A stretch of 25,615 nucleotides of DNA from the NCBI GenBank assembly GCA_947483025.1, contig CANKMK010000001.1, positions 1 through 25,615 on the forward strand, in the 5' to 3' direction. Below, piece by piece: positions 17,689 through 25,615 of this stretch (position 1 is the first letter of the stretch; each line of letters starts with the position of its first letter). The notes beneath the pieces were generated by a model. That model did not search any database, was not told the DNA's origin, and saw nothing but the letters and a program-made list of their open reading frames with translations. Origin of the DNA: Chloroflexota bacterium. Its GTDB lineage: Bacteria > Chloroflexota > Limnocylindria > Limnocylindrales > Limnocylindraceae. The position numbers and the translations under genes were made by a program.

Positions 17689-19241
17689 CGTGTCGCCTCA
17701 ATCTGTGCGAGAACGGCGGTGCGGAACGCCTCACCACGTGCACCGAAGGGGTTGTTGTACATGTCAAAGCTGGAGCCGATCGGGCTAAGCAGCAGCGTGG
17801 CACGAATGCCATCTGCACTCGCTGCGCCGATCTCATTTGCCAGGTTGGTTCCGACCTCAACTGCACTCTCAACACTTGTCGCGCGCTCAATACGCTTGAG
17901 CCCTGCGCTGCGGAGTAGTGCCTCAAGCTCGTCGGCAAGCTCCCCCATCACCACGGCGGCGGAGCAGCGCTCGACAATGATCGGCGCGAGATCAGTCAGG
18001 TCGAGCCCCTTGCTTCGCCCACCAGCAATGAGAATGAGTGGCTTTGGGAACGATCGAACCGCAGCCGCAACGGCATCTGGCTGCGTCGCCTGCGAATCGT
18101 TGACATAGCGAATGCCGTTGATGACGGCCACCGTCTCAAGTCGGTGCGGGATGCCGGTGAATGAGCTCACCGCGCTGCGAATCGCGTCTGGCGCGACGCC
18201 TGCAATAAGCGCCACGCTGACGGCGGCGAGCACGTTGCTGACGCTATGTTCTCCGGGGAGCGCGATCTCTCCCACTGGCATGATGCGTCCGCTCGGGCCA
18301 GTGGCAGCCACGCCACCGCCGAATCGCGGGGCGCGAAGTACGCCGGCGGCAACAATCCAGCCATCAACAATGCCGACGCCGCCCGGAATCGGGCTGCTCA
18401 AGCGATAGCCGACCGTCTCGACGCGCCCAATGCCTGCATACGCGGCAACGACTGGATCATCAAGATTCACCACCATCACGCCGTCATCGGCAATGCGGTC
18501 CGCGAGGAGTCGCTTCACGCTGCGGTAGGCCCCAACGCTGCCATGTCGATCGAGGTGGTCGACGGTCACGTTCGTGAACACGCCAACGTCGACGGCTGAG
18601 TGGAGCGATGGGAGCTGTAGTTCGGAGAGTTCGATCACAACGCGAGTCTCTGGCGGGAGTGACGCTGCGCGCCCAATCAGCGGCTTCCCATTGTTGCCGC
18701 CCAGCTCCACTGGGTGCGATGGATCTCGTGCCAGGATCGTCGCGATCAAGTTGCTGGTGGTGCTCTTCCCCTTCGTCCCCGTGACGCCGACGCGCCAACG
18801 GCTACCGAGGAGGCGAAGCGCCCACTCCGGCTCACTGATCAGCACAGGGCCGCGGGCTCCACCCTCCCCCGTCAGCGGGATCGCCCGAGCGGCAAAATCG
18901 CGGAGATCTCGCTCAATGGCGGGACGTACAGTAGGAAATCCAAGGGTTACCGCGGGGCTATGTACAACGAGATCAGCGTCGGCGAGCAGCGGTGCAAGGT
19001 TCTCAGCATCGCCAAACGAGGTATGGATCGCACCGCCGGCAAAAGCCTCGGCAGCGCCAACCACGCGATCGATCGTGTCCGTGTCATGCACCGTTACGCT
19101 GGCGCCCGCGGCAGCAACGAACGCCGCCGTCGCTTGGCCGGTGCGGCCGCCACCCAAGATGACTACGTTGCGACCACGCAGGCTCCCAGCCGCAATGGCT
19201 GGCGCCTCGAGGTCGCCTAGGGTGAGGCCGTCGCCGCTCAT
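17685..19241 (-). CDS. murD: UDP-N-acetylmuramoyl-L-alanine--D-glutamate ligase MurD
   Basis: MurD adds D-glutamate to UDP-MurNAc-L-Ala with ATP. The 518-residue protein has a Rossmann N-domain (NVVILGGGRTGQATAAF at 25-41). The central P-loop is GTKGKST at 155-161, where most Mur ligases have GTNGKT/S. ELSELQL, NVTVDHLDRHGS and LPGEHSVSN (328-336) follow, then the C-domain NDSQATQPDA (381-390, usually NDSKATN), AGGRSKGLDL, and LSPIGSSFDMYNNPFGARGEAF. The ending and the ELSxxQL motif identify MurD and not MurC/E/F. It is longer than the common 440-460 residues, partly through an N-terminal extension. It is coupled to mraY and ftsW by ATGA overlaps. Confidence 0.94.
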   Translation of the reverse strand: MSGDGLTLGDLEAPAIAAGSLRGRNVVILGGGRTGQATAAFVAAAGASVTVHDTDTIDRVVGAAEAFAGGAIHTSFGDAENLAPLLADADLVVHSPAVTLGFPTVRPAIERDLRDFAARAIPLTGEGGARGPVLISEPEWALRLLGSRWRVGVTGTKGKSTTSNLIATILARDPSHPVELGGNNGKPLIGRAASLPPETRVVIELSELQLPSLHSAVDVGVFTNVTVDHLDRHGSVGAYRSVKRLLADRIADDGVMVVNLDDPVVAAYAGIGRVETVGYRLSSPIPGGVGIVDGWIVAAGVLRAPRFGGGVAATGPSGRIMPVGEIALPGEHSVSNVLAAVSVALIAGVAPDAIRSAVSSFTGIPHRLETVAVINGIRYVNDSQATQPDAVAAAVRSFPKPLILIAGGRSKGLDLTDLAPIIVERCSAAVVMGELADELEALLRSAGLKRIERATSVESAVEVGTNLANEIGAASADGIRATLLLSPIGSSFDMYNNPFGARGEAFRTAVLAQIEATR

Positions 19242-20209
19242 CCCTGAGCTCGCGTTGCGAGGAAGGTGACGATGCCGAGGATGCCGCCGATCGCACCGAT
19301 GATCCAGAAGCGGAAGGTGATCTGCGTCTCAGCCCAGCCGAGCCGCTCGAAGTGGTGGTGGATCGGCGTGAACAGGAAGATGCGCTTGCCGGTCAGCTTG
19401 ACGCTCGCAACCTGCAGGATGACCGAGCCCGTCTCAACCACGAAGATGATGCCGATCAGCGGCAGAAGCAGCACGTGGCCGGTCACCAGACCCGTCACCG
19501 CAAGGGCGGCGCCGAACCCGAGCGCCCCGGCATCCCCAATGATCACGCTCGCTGGATGCACGTTGAACCAGAGGAAGCCAACGAGTGCACCAGCAATCAG
19601 TGCGCAGACGATCGCGAGATTCACCTGCCCTGGCGCATTCAGCAGTGCGATGACCATGTAACTGATCCAGGCAAACGTCATGGTTCCACCCGAAAGACCA
19701 TCAAGCCCATCTGTCAGATTGACCCCGTTGCTCGTCGCGACAATCGCGACAACAGCAACGGTGATCCAAAGGATTGGCGCGATCGGTACCTCTCCAACAA
19801 AGGGCACCACCAGGGAGTTGAAGGCGAAGTGTTGCTGCAAATAGATTGCCGAGATAATCGCGACCCCGGTCTGCCAGAGCAGCTTCTGCCGCGCCGAGAT
19901 GCCGTCTCCCGTACGCGCATTGAGCCAGTCATCAAATGCGCCAAGGAGGGTGACCCCTAGGAGCGCGAGGAGAACGGCGTAGGTGGAGGCGTCGACTGCA
20001 TCGAGCAGGAGGGCGAGGACAATCACGATACCTGTGAGCAGAAGGCCACCCATCGTGGGTGTCCCCTCCTTCACAATGTGCCACTCAGGCCCAAACTCTC
20101 GGCGCACACGCTTGCCGAATCCTGCGTACTTCAAGAGACGTAGGTAGGCCGGCATCAGCACGAAGACACAGACAAATGCGAGTACGAGCGCCTGAACGAT
20201 GGCAATCAC
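19238..20209 (-). CDS. mraY: Phospho-N-acetylmuramoyl-pentapeptide transferase MraY
   Basis: MraY transfers phospho-MurNAc-pentapeptide onto undecaprenyl phosphate, making lipid I in the membrane. The 323-residue multi-pass protein shows the family motifs in order: KEGTPTMGG, a DDWLNARTG aspartate pair, NGVNLTDGLDGLSGG, GDAGALGFGA (normally GDTGSLALGG), and FTPIHHHFERLGWAETQITFRFW near the end. The hydrophobic segments match about ten membrane helices. The start is GTG overlapping the murF stop (GTGA), and the stop overlaps murD (ATGA). All catalytic aspartates and the HHH motif are present. Confidence 0.98.
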   Translation of the reverse strand: MIAIVQALVLAFVCVFVLMPAYLRLLKYAGFGKRVRREFGPEWHIVKEGTPTMGGLLLTGIVIVLALLLDAVDASTYAVLLALLGVTLLGAFDDWLNARTGDGISARQKLLWQTGVAIISAIYLQQHFAFNSLVVPFVGEVPIAPILWITVAVVAIVATSNGVNLTDGLDGLSGGTMTFAWISYMVIALLNAPGQVNLAIVCALIAGALVGFLWFNVHPASVIIGDAGALGFGAALAVTGLVTGHVLLLPLIGIIFVVETGSVILQVASVKLTGKRIFLFTPIHHHFERLGWAETQITFRFWIIGAIGGILGIVTFLATRAQG

Positions 20210-21690
20210 TTCGCCTCCTCACTCCAGCGGGCAGCAAGCCCACCAACAAGTCGCTCCAACGCTACGGAGCGCGATGCCTTGACCAAGATGGTGTCGCCCG
20301 ACGTCGCCATGTCGCCCAAGAGTCCGACGGCGGCGGCAATGCCGGCCGCGTCACTGCTTAGGCGCATGATCTTCTCGATCGGCATACCGCCAGCGCGCGC
20401 CCCCTCAGCAATGCCGTCGGCCTCGGCCCCAAAGACAATCAACAGTTCAAGGCCACTCCCTGCGGCGGCGTGCCCGACTGCGGTATGGGCCTCAACGGCG
20501 TAGGTGCCAAGCTCCCCCATTGCGCCGAGCGCCGCGAAGCGGTGTGGACGGCAGGCTGCGAGCGTTGCGAGCGCCGCCGCCATGCTGGATGGCGCAGCGT
20601 TGTACGCATCATCAATCACGCGAATGCCCGACATCATCCGTACCGTGGCGCGGCCCGCTGGCAGCTGCACAGCGGCGAGGCGAGCGGCCGCCTCACTTGG
20701 CGCAATACCGCAAAGATCGGCAACGGCAACGGCGAGCGCCGCAGCCTTGGCGAAGTGCAGCCCAAAGAGCGGCAGGTCAACAGGTACCGTCTCGGCGCGA
20801 ATCTGCAGCGAGATGTGCGTGTGCCCCGAGGCCTCATCGAGCGTTGCACCCACGATCCGCACGTCGGCAGAGGCGGCATGGCCTGCCGTGATGCTGCGCG
20901 CCGGTGTTCGGGTGGCAAGACGAGCGACGCGAAGGTCGTCGGCGGCGAGGAGAGCCCAGCCATCGGAGGGGAGGGCCTCAACCAGCTCACCCTTGCCGCG
21001 CTCGATGGCGTCGAGATCCCCGGCCCGCTCAGCGTGCACGGCATCAATGGCGGTCACCACACCGATACGGGGGCGCGCCAGGGTGCAGAGTGCCCGGATA
21101 TCACCCTCGACATACATCCCCATCTCGGCGACATAGCGCACCGTCCCGTCGGGGAGATTCAGCAGGGACATCGGCAGGCCAATCTCGTTATTGGCGTTCC
21201 CTGGGGTGGCGGCACAGCCAGCCGCCTCGCCTCCAAGGGCGGCGGCAATCAGCTGCTTCGTGGTCGTCTTCCCAACCGAGCCAGTGACTCCAATCACCTC
21301 AAGGGTGAAGCGGTTGCGCCACTCGGTCGCCGCGCGGCTGAGGGCAACACGCCCGTTCTCGACACTGATCAACGATGCGCCCGCCGCCCGCACTGCCAGA
21401 TCCACCTCAGCCAACACCTGTCGAATCTCAGCGGTGGCCTCTCCGCCCTCAACGACAATCGCCGTCACGCCGGCGCGCAACGCCTCGATCGCATGGTGCA
21501 GACCGTGCGTCTTCTCACCCGGAAGGGCGAGGAACATCTGACCTGCAGTCGCGACGCGCGAATCGACGGCGCATCCGCGGATTTGCTTCGTGCCATCAAC
21601 AAGTAGCGTGCCGCCGAGGATGCTGGCAAGTTCGTGACCAGAGGTGGCGAGGGCCCCGCTCACCGCTCGTGGTGCTGCCGAGAGGGCCAT
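20206..21690 (-). CDS. murF: UDP-MurNAc-tripeptide--D-alanyl-D-alanine ligase MurF
   Basis: MurF adds the D-Ala-D-Ala dipeptide to the UDP-MurNAc tripeptide, completing the cytoplasmic precursor. The 494-residue protein has an N-terminal domain with GCAVDSR and MFLALPGEKTHGLHH. The P-loop VIGVTGSVGKTTTK lies around residues 132-145. NANNEIGLPMSLLNLP, EMGMYVEGDI, and the C-terminal VIDDAYNAAPSSM (358-370), which is diagnostic of MurF, follow. It ends in VLVKASRSVALERLV. The ATG overlaps the ftsI stop by one base (TGATG). murE, which usually precedes murF, is absent between ftsI and murF. Confidence 0.97.
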   Translation of the reverse strand: MALSAAPRAVSGALATSGHELASILGGTLLVDGTKQIRGCAVDSRVATAGQMFLALPGEKTHGLHHAIEALRAGVTAIVVEGGEATAEIRQVLAEVDLAVRAAGASLISVENGRVALSRAATEWRNRFTLEVIGVTGSVGKTTTKQLIAAALGGEAAGCAATPGNANNEIGLPMSLLNLPDGTVRYVAEMGMYVEGDIRALCTLARPRIGVVTAIDAVHAERAGDLDAIERGKGELVEALPSDGWALLAADDLRVARLATRTPARSITAGHAASADVRIVGATLDEASGHTHISLQIRAETVPVDLPLFGLHFAKAAALAVAVADLCGIAPSEAAARLAAVQLPAGRATVRMMSGIRVIDDAYNAAPSSMAAALATLAACRPHRFAALGAMGELGTYAVEAHTAVGHAAAGSGLELLIVFGAEADGIAEGARAGGMPIEKIMRLSSDAAGIAAAVGLLGDMATSGDTILVKASRSVALERLVGGLAARWSEEAK

Positions 21691-23609
21691 CAGCCGCGCC
21701 TCACGCTGCGGAACGTTGGTAGATCCCCACCCACCGCCGGCATAACCGGAGCGGAGGGTTCCGGCGCGCCGGGGTGGGTGGGGGAAGTTAAGCCGCCGGC
21801 TGCAGCCGCGACGGCGGGGGGAATGTTGTAAACGGAGATGAGGTCTTGCGCCACGCGGCGGAAGAGCTCGAACGATTCAATGCGGTTGACGATCGCGCCT
21901 TGGCGCTGCGTAACGGGTGTTCCGCGACGGATCGAGATTGCAATGACGTACTCTGGCGCGGTCTTGCCGACCCAGCCGACAAACGTGAAGTTGTAGTGCT
22001 CAAAGTCCCACGCACCCTTGCCACCATCGGCGTTCTTCAGCCAGATCTGTGCGGTTCCGGTCTTTCCGCCGTAGGCATACCCGTCCATTCGGGTCAACTT
22101 GGCGTAGAAGGGGACGCTCGAGGTCACTTGGCTGGTCATGCGTACCATCTGCGCTGACGCCTCTGGCGTGGTCGCTGTGCCGCGAATCGTGATTGGGATA
22201 GGGACCCCATCAACTGACTCGACGAGACGTGGGCGCACCAACACGCCGCCGTTCACGAGTGCCGAATAGGCAACAGCGAGCTGAATCAACGTGGTGCCAA
22301 CGCCCTGTCCGAACGAGGCGTTTGCCACATCAATCTCGCGCCAACGTCGTTCTGCGGGATCATTCACTAACCCTTGGCTCTCTCCAACGATATCGATGCC
22401 GGTCTTTCCACCGAATCCAAATCGGAGCCAGGTCGCATAGAGGCGCGCGGCGGCTTCGCGCGCATTGCTGCCGAGCGAGAGGCCAACCTTGCTAAAGATG
22501 ATGTTGCGGCTCCAAGCGAGGGCTGCGGTGAGCGTCATGGAACCCTTCGACTTGAGGTCCGAGTTGCGCACCTTGGTTGCACCGTTATCCAGCGTGAGTA
22601 CCGCCTCGTCTTGAATGTACGTGGAGGGTGTGTAGAGGCCAGACTCAAGCGCAGCGACGGAGGTGATCGCCTTCATCACCGATCCAGGCTCGTAGACGCT
22701 GGTTGTTGCCGGATTTATGAAGCGGCTCGGATCGCGGGCGGCGGTTACGCCGAAGTTATTGGCATCGTAGGAGGGCCATGAGGCAGAGGAGATGACCGCG
22801 CCCGTATATGGATCCATCACGATTGCACTCACCGATTCGGCATCATCGGCGATCCCGGCGGTCGTTACCTCCTGCTCAACCAGGGTTTGCAACGTGGCGT
22901 CGATGCAGAGTTGCAGGTTCGATGGGGTGCGGCCCGCCGTCACCTGGGTCGTTTCAAGTTGGCCGTCGCTACCGCGTACCGTTGTGCTCACGCTGGCTGC
23001 GCCGGCGAGCTGTTCGTTGTAGTACTCCTCAAGGCCGTACTGGCCGCTTCCATCACCGTTGACGAATCCGAGCACGTGGCTGGCAAGGGTGGTTCCCACG
23101 CCGCCGCCCGGCTGTGGATAGAGGCGGACGCGAACCTCTTCGAGGGTCACACCGCGGACGCGATCCGCCGCGATCTCCCCTCGAACGATGTCGGTCTGGG
23201 CGTCATCAAGGGCTGGGAGGAGCACCGCCCACTTGCGACCGGATTCAAGCACGGCGCGAACTTTGGTAGCGCTTGAAGGGTTCAGCGCGAGCGACGTGAC
23301 GAGCGCTTCGGCCGTTGACGCTCGGTCTTCCGCCGAGAGCACGGTGCCCTGGGAGAGGAGGCGGTGGCGCAACACGGTTGTTGCAAGGACCACGGCGCCA
23401 GTGCGATCGGTAATGGTGCCTCGAATGGGCTCATTCGTGACGGTGGTGCGCAGCTGGGCGGCAGCGGCTTCAAGCAGCTGATCGCGAGCAACAACCTGCC
23501 AGTAGCCGAGGCGCGCAACGCAGACACCGGCAATGAGGATCAGAACAAGAGTGAGGAAATTGGCGCGCCCGTGCGAGTCGGTGCGCACGGTGCGTGGGTC
23601 CGGCGCCAT
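21690..23609 (-). CDS. ftsI: Septal class B penicillin-binding protein (FtsI/PBP3-type transpeptidase)
   Basis: FtsI crosslinks septal peptidoglycan as the transpeptidase partner of FtsW. The 639-residue protein has one N-terminal membrane segment (about 18-35), a class B pedestal domain with PIRGTITDRTG (61-71), and the transpeptidase domain. The catalytic triad motifs are SVMK (310-313), SRN (367-369) and KTG (516-518). A proline-rich tail follows residue 600. It is probably anchored in the membrane with its catalytic domain outside. Position between the ftsL-like gene and murF supports FtsI over an elongation PBP2. Its ATG follows the stop of the upstream gene with no gap. Confidence 0.96.
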   Translation of the reverse strand: MAPDPRTVRTDSHGRANFLTLVLILIAGVCVARLGYWQVVARDQLLEAAAAQLRTTVTNEPIRGTITDRTGAVVLATTVLRHRLLSQGTVLSAEDRASTAEALVTSLALNPSSATKVRAVLESGRKWAVLLPALDDAQTDIVRGEIAADRVRGVTLEEVRVRLYPQPGGGVGTTLASHVLGFVNGDGSGQYGLEEYYNEQLAGAASVSTTVRGSDGQLETTQVTAGRTPSNLQLCIDATLQTLVEQEVTTAGIADDAESVSAIVMDPYTGAVISSASWPSYDANNFGVTAARDPSRFINPATTSVYEPGSVMKAITSVAALESGLYTPSTYIQDEAVLTLDNGATKVRNSDLKSKGSMTLTAALAWSRNIIFSKVGLSLGSNAREAAARLYATWLRFGFGGKTGIDIVGESQGLVNDPAERRWREIDVANASFGQGVGTTLIQLAVAYSALVNGGVLVRPRLVESVDGVPIPITIRGTATTPEASAQMVRMTSQVTSSVPFYAKLTRMDGYAYGGKTGTAQIWLKNADGGKGAWDFEHYNFTFVGWVGKTAPEYVIAISIRRGTPVTQRQGAIVNRIESFELFRRVAQDLISVYNIPPAVAAAAGGLTSPTHPGAPEPSAPVMPAVGGDLPTFRSVRRG

Positions 23610-24152
23610 CTAGCGAACCTCCACGACAAGTGGATCTACAAGCTGCACCACGCCGAGACCGGTGACGCGTCGGCGCACCGCTGGCTCGCGGCCGAGTCGA
23701 CTCATGTCGGTCTCGCCGACCCGGATCTCCTCCATGAGGCGGGTCTGCTCATCGACGAGGGTGGTCACCTTCGCCGTTGACGTCGCAATTTCGATGGAGA
23801 GGATGGTCAAGATAAAGAATGCACCAAAGAGAACGGCGGTCGGCATCAGCAGCGAGCCAAACTTCGCGCTGAGGCCACCGTGGCGCTCGACGGCGTTCCA
23901 CGAGGTGACGCCGATGCGCCCACGAGGGGCGGCCCCAGGGATGACCGCGGTACGTGGGACCGGACTTCCAGGTGCGGGTCGCGTGCCGATTCGAATCGAG
24001 CCGCTCCCCACTGCGGTGTTTGATGGGGTGAAGGCGTTGCGAATTGCTGTGCGCTGTCGAGCCGCAGCTGCGGCGCGACTGTCCGAGATGCGTGGCTGAT
24101 ACGGCGGAGTCACCAGTTGTGCGCCGCGCAGAGGGCGACCGATCGTGGTCAT
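23610..24152 (-). CDS. ftsL: FtsL-like septal membrane protein
   Basis: This 180-residue bitopic protein lies in the usual ftsL position between rsmH and ftsI. A basic, low-complexity cytoplasmic region of about 110 residues is followed by one membrane segment (LLMPTAVLFGAFFILTILSI). A short extracytoplasmic helix (STAKVTTLVDEQTRLMEEI) could form a coiled coil with an FtsB partner. It ends in VVQLVDPLVVEVR. FtsL proteins link FtsQ to FtsWI. Sequence similarity is not diagnostic, so the call rests on topology and position. The ATG at 24150-24152 overlaps the rsmH TGA (ATGA). A longer in-frame reading upstream lies wholly within rsmH and is rejected. The cytoplasmic tail is longer than in most FtsL. 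Confidence 0.78.
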   Translation of the reverse strand: MTTIGRPLRGAQLVTPPYQPRISDSRAAAAARQRTAIRNAFTPSNTAVGSGSIRIGTRPAPGSPVPRTAVIPGAAPRGRIGVTSWNAVERHGGLSAKFGSLLMPTAVLFGAFFILTILSIEIATSTAKVTTLVDEQTRLMEEIRVGETDMSRLGREPAVRRRVTGLGVVQLVDPLVVEVR

Positions 24153-25108
24153 GCTGCACGCTCCAGTCGCTCTGCGGCGCGGAGCTTCGCGCTGCGGCTC
24201 CGCGGATTTGCGGCGATCTCTTCGTCGCTCGCGGTGATCGGGTGCTTGTTGATGAGCCGTAGTGTTGCCTGGTTCGTGCAGGTGCAGACAGGAACACGCG
24301 GTGGGCAGATGCAATCCCGTGCTGCGGCAGCAAATGCCTGCTTCACAATGCGATCTTCCAGAGAGTGATACGTAAGAACCACAATGCGTCCGCCAACGCG
24401 TAGCGCGGCGATTGCTGCGGCCAGTGCGGTGCTCAGGGCGGTCAGCTCATCGTTCACGGCAATGCGCAGTGCCTGGAAGACGCGCGTTGCGGGATGAATG
24501 CGTGATGGCGGCCCGTAGCGCTTCGGCACACTCTGCTCAACGAGCGCGGCGAGTTCCTCTGCTGTGGTGATCGGTGCACTGCCGCGCGTTGCAACAATGG
24601 CTCGTGCAATCTTTGACGCGTGAGGCTCTTCGCCATAGTCGCGGAAGATCTGCTCCAGCTCTGCAGCGCTTGCCTGTGCGATCAGCTCAGCTGCTGATTC
24701 GCCGGTACGCGTGTCAAAGCGGAGATCGAGAAGGCCACCCGCACGAATCCCGAATCCCCGCTCGCGGTCAACAAGCTGATCCGATGAGAGTCCAAGGTCA
24801 AAGTAGACGCCATCGACTTCGCTAAACCCAGCGCCGGTAATCGCACGTGCCAGATGCGAACTGCTGCCATGGAATGTGGAGAGTCGATCGCCGAAGCGCG
24901 CGAGTCGGAGGCGACTCATCGCGATTGCGCCGCCATCTGCATCAATGCCGAGTAGGAGTCCGCCAGGCCCTGCGCTCTCAAGCACCGCCTCCGCGTGTCC
25001 CCCGCCACCGAGGTTGGCGTCGACGTAGGTGCCGTTGGGGCGCACCGCTAGGGCGCCGAGCAGTTCTGACAGGAGGACGGGGCGATGGAGGGTCGCACCC
25101 GTCGCCAT
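24149..25108 (-). CDS. rsmH: 16S rRNA (cytosine1402-N4)-methyltransferase RsmH (MraW)
   Basis: RsmH methylates N4 of C1402 in 16S rRNA with S-adenosylmethionine. The 319-residue protein begins LHRPVLLSELLGAL. The SAM-binding DANLGGGGHAEAVLE spans residues 30-44. VYFDLGLSSDQLVDRERGFGI, RIHPATRVFQALRIAVNDEL, LTYHSLEDRIVKQ and the Cys-rich CICPPRVPVCTC near the C-terminus follow. It is the standard second gene of dcw clusters. The ATG overlaps the mraZ TAA by one base (TAATG). With RsmI at the other end of the window, both modifications of C1402 (m4Cm) are encoded here. Confidence 0.98.
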   Translation of the reverse strand: MATGATLHRPVLLSELLGALAVRPNGTYVDANLGGGGHAEAVLESAGPGGLLLGIDADGGAIAMSRLRLARFGDRLSTFHGSSSHLARAITGAGFSEVDGVYFDLGLSSDQLVDRERGFGIRAGGLLDLRFDTRTGESAAELIAQASAAELEQIFRDYGEEPHASKIARAIVATRGSAPITTAEELAALVEQSVPKRYGPPSRIHPATRVFQALRIAVNDELTALSTALAAAIAALRVGGRIVVLTYHSLEDRIVKQAFAAAARDCICPPRVPVCTCTNQATLRLINKHPITASDEEIAANPRSRSAKLRAAERLERAA

Positions 25109-25536
25109 TAGAAGCCGAGCTCCTCGAGCTGTGCGGCGAGGGCGTCAGAAGATTCCATGCCGCCGCGATACGAATCCCAGCGCTTCGGTGTCCAGATTTC
25201 GGCGTGATCGCGTGCGCCAACGACCATTGCTTCGGCGTCGAGTTGACCCCAGGTTCGCAGCGTTGCAGGGAGGAGGAGGCGGCCCTGTGCGTCGAGCTCT
25301 ACCTCAAAGGCACTGCCGAAGAGGAAGCGAGCGAATTCACGGGCGGTGGCGTTACCGGTGGGCAGGGCGGCGACGCGAGCGGCGAGATCATCCCAGGCGG
25401 CGCGCGGAAAGATTGCGAGGCAGTTGTCGAGCCAGCGGGAGACGAAGGCACCCTCATCGAGCTGCGCGCGGAAGCGCGCGGGGACGGCAACCCGTCCCTT
25501 CCCATCGATGGCATGACGATATTCGCCGGTAAACAC
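25108..25536 (-). CDS. mraZ: Transcriptional regulator MraZ
   Basis: MraZ is an AbrB-like double-SpoVT fold DNA-binding protein that controls its own dcw operon. The 142-residue protein has the N-terminal FTGEYRHAIDGKGRVAVPARFR repeat and the second repeat ELDAQGRLLLPATLR. EIWTPKRWDSY follows. The chosen start is GTG (25534-25536), because the family begins at M-F-x-G-E-Y and GGAGG (25545-25549) lies eight bases upstream. The longer reading from 25599 would translate through the putative MraZ boxes and has no homology. Its stop overlaps rsmH. Confidence 0.95.
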   Translation of the reverse strand: MFTGEYRHAIDGKGRVAVPARFRAQLDEGAFVSRWLDNCLAIFPRAAWDDLAARVAALPTGNATAREFARFLFGSAFEVELDAQGRLLLPATLRTWGQLDAEAMVVGARDHAEIWTPKRWDSYRGGMESSDALAAQLEELGF

Positions 25537-25544
25537 CAGTACAC

Positions 25545-25549
25545 CCTCC
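25545..25549 (-). promoter_or_regulatory. Shine-Dalgarno site deciding the mraZ start
   Basis: The minus strand reads GGAGG eight bases before GTG 25536. This supports the 142-residue MraZ over the 163-residue reading from 25599. Confidence 0.6.
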
Positions 25550-25574
25550 GCCGTGGCCCACTGGGAGGTGTTAC

Positions 25575-25601
25575 CCCACCTTCCCCCACTTGGAACCACT
25601 T
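25575..25601 (-). promoter_or_regulatory. Putative MraZ operator: three direct repeats upstream of mraZ
   Basis: On the minus strand, reading towards mraZ, there are AAGTGGT (25595-25601), AAGTGGG (25585-25591) and AGGTGGG (25575-25581). Each is separated by three bases, so the period is exactly 10 bp, one helical turn. MraZ is known to bind tandem TGGGN-type repeats with 5-base spacers in E. coli and AAAGTG-type repeats with 3-base spacers in mycoplasmas; this array fits both descriptions. A degenerate fourth copy (AGATGCA, 25605-25611) keeps the phase. The boxes lie 38 bases before the start codon. The core promoter is not clear and may lie beyond the window. Confidence 0.8.
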
Positions 25602-25615
25602 AGGTGCATCTTGCC

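Noticed and set aside
24153..24314. N-terminal extension of the ftsL-like gene
   Set aside because: It lies wholly inside rsmH in another frame, is Arg/His-rich shadow sequence, and an ATG overlapping the rsmH stop as ATGA gives a natural start.
25537..25599. Longer MraZ reading from GTG 25599
   Set aside because: It passes through the putative operator repeats and has no family similarity before the F-T-G-E-Y start.

Overview
The window is GC-rich, densely coded bacterial DNA dominated by a division and cell wall (dcw) cluster on the minus strand. The organism is a bacterium that makes peptidoglycan and divides with FtsZ and FtsA. FtsA argues against most Actinobacteria despite the high GC. 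The tight packing, frequent ATGA/GTGA overlaps and sequence style would suit a streamlined Chloroflexota-type genome (for example Limnocylindria), but that placement is a guess from general familiarity and not shown by a marker gene.

Right to left along the minus strand (25.6 kb down to 8.45 kb) the order is mraZ, rsmH, ftsL-like, ftsI/pbpB, murF, mraY, murD, ftsW, murG, murB, ddl, ftsQ, ftsA, ftsZ, yggS, yggT, tRNA-Val(CAC). From mraZ to ftsQ every junction overlaps or abuts, so these twelve genes look translationally coupled. Real gaps appear only before ftsA (80 bp) and before ftsZ (120 bp), where there are candidate regulatory structures. Upstream of mraZ, at the window edge, three 7-base repeats with 10-bp period match the known MraZ operator pattern, which suggests that MraZ regulates the cluster. 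murE and murC are absent from their usual places. The encoded proteins cover lipid II precursor synthesis (MurB, MurD, MurF, Ddl, MraY, MurG), septal polymerisation and crosslinking (FtsW, FtsI) and the divisome (FtsL, FtsQ, FtsA, FtsZ).

Left of the tRNA lies a plus-strand aconitase gene (acnA). It is divergent from a minus-strand run of five genes: a NUDIX hydrolase, a family 5 solute-binding lipoprotein, a stand-alone nitrilase-type glutaminase, an NAD synthetase domain protein, and rsmI. The two NAD genes together look like a split glutamine-dependent NAD synthetase. rsmI converges on a short plus-strand ssb-like gene, and the two stop codons overlap in one CTAG. RsmI and RsmH, at opposite ends of the window, both modify 16S rRNA C1402.

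I see no mobile elements, CRISPR arrays, phage genes or defence genes, and I do not see a novel multi-gene system. The most informative observations are the MraZ boxes, the missing murE/murC, the 95-bp ftsW/murG overlap, the split NAD synthetase, and small palindromes or hairpins at ftsZ, yggS and the lipoprotein gene. There is no gene-free stretch longer than about 170 bases.
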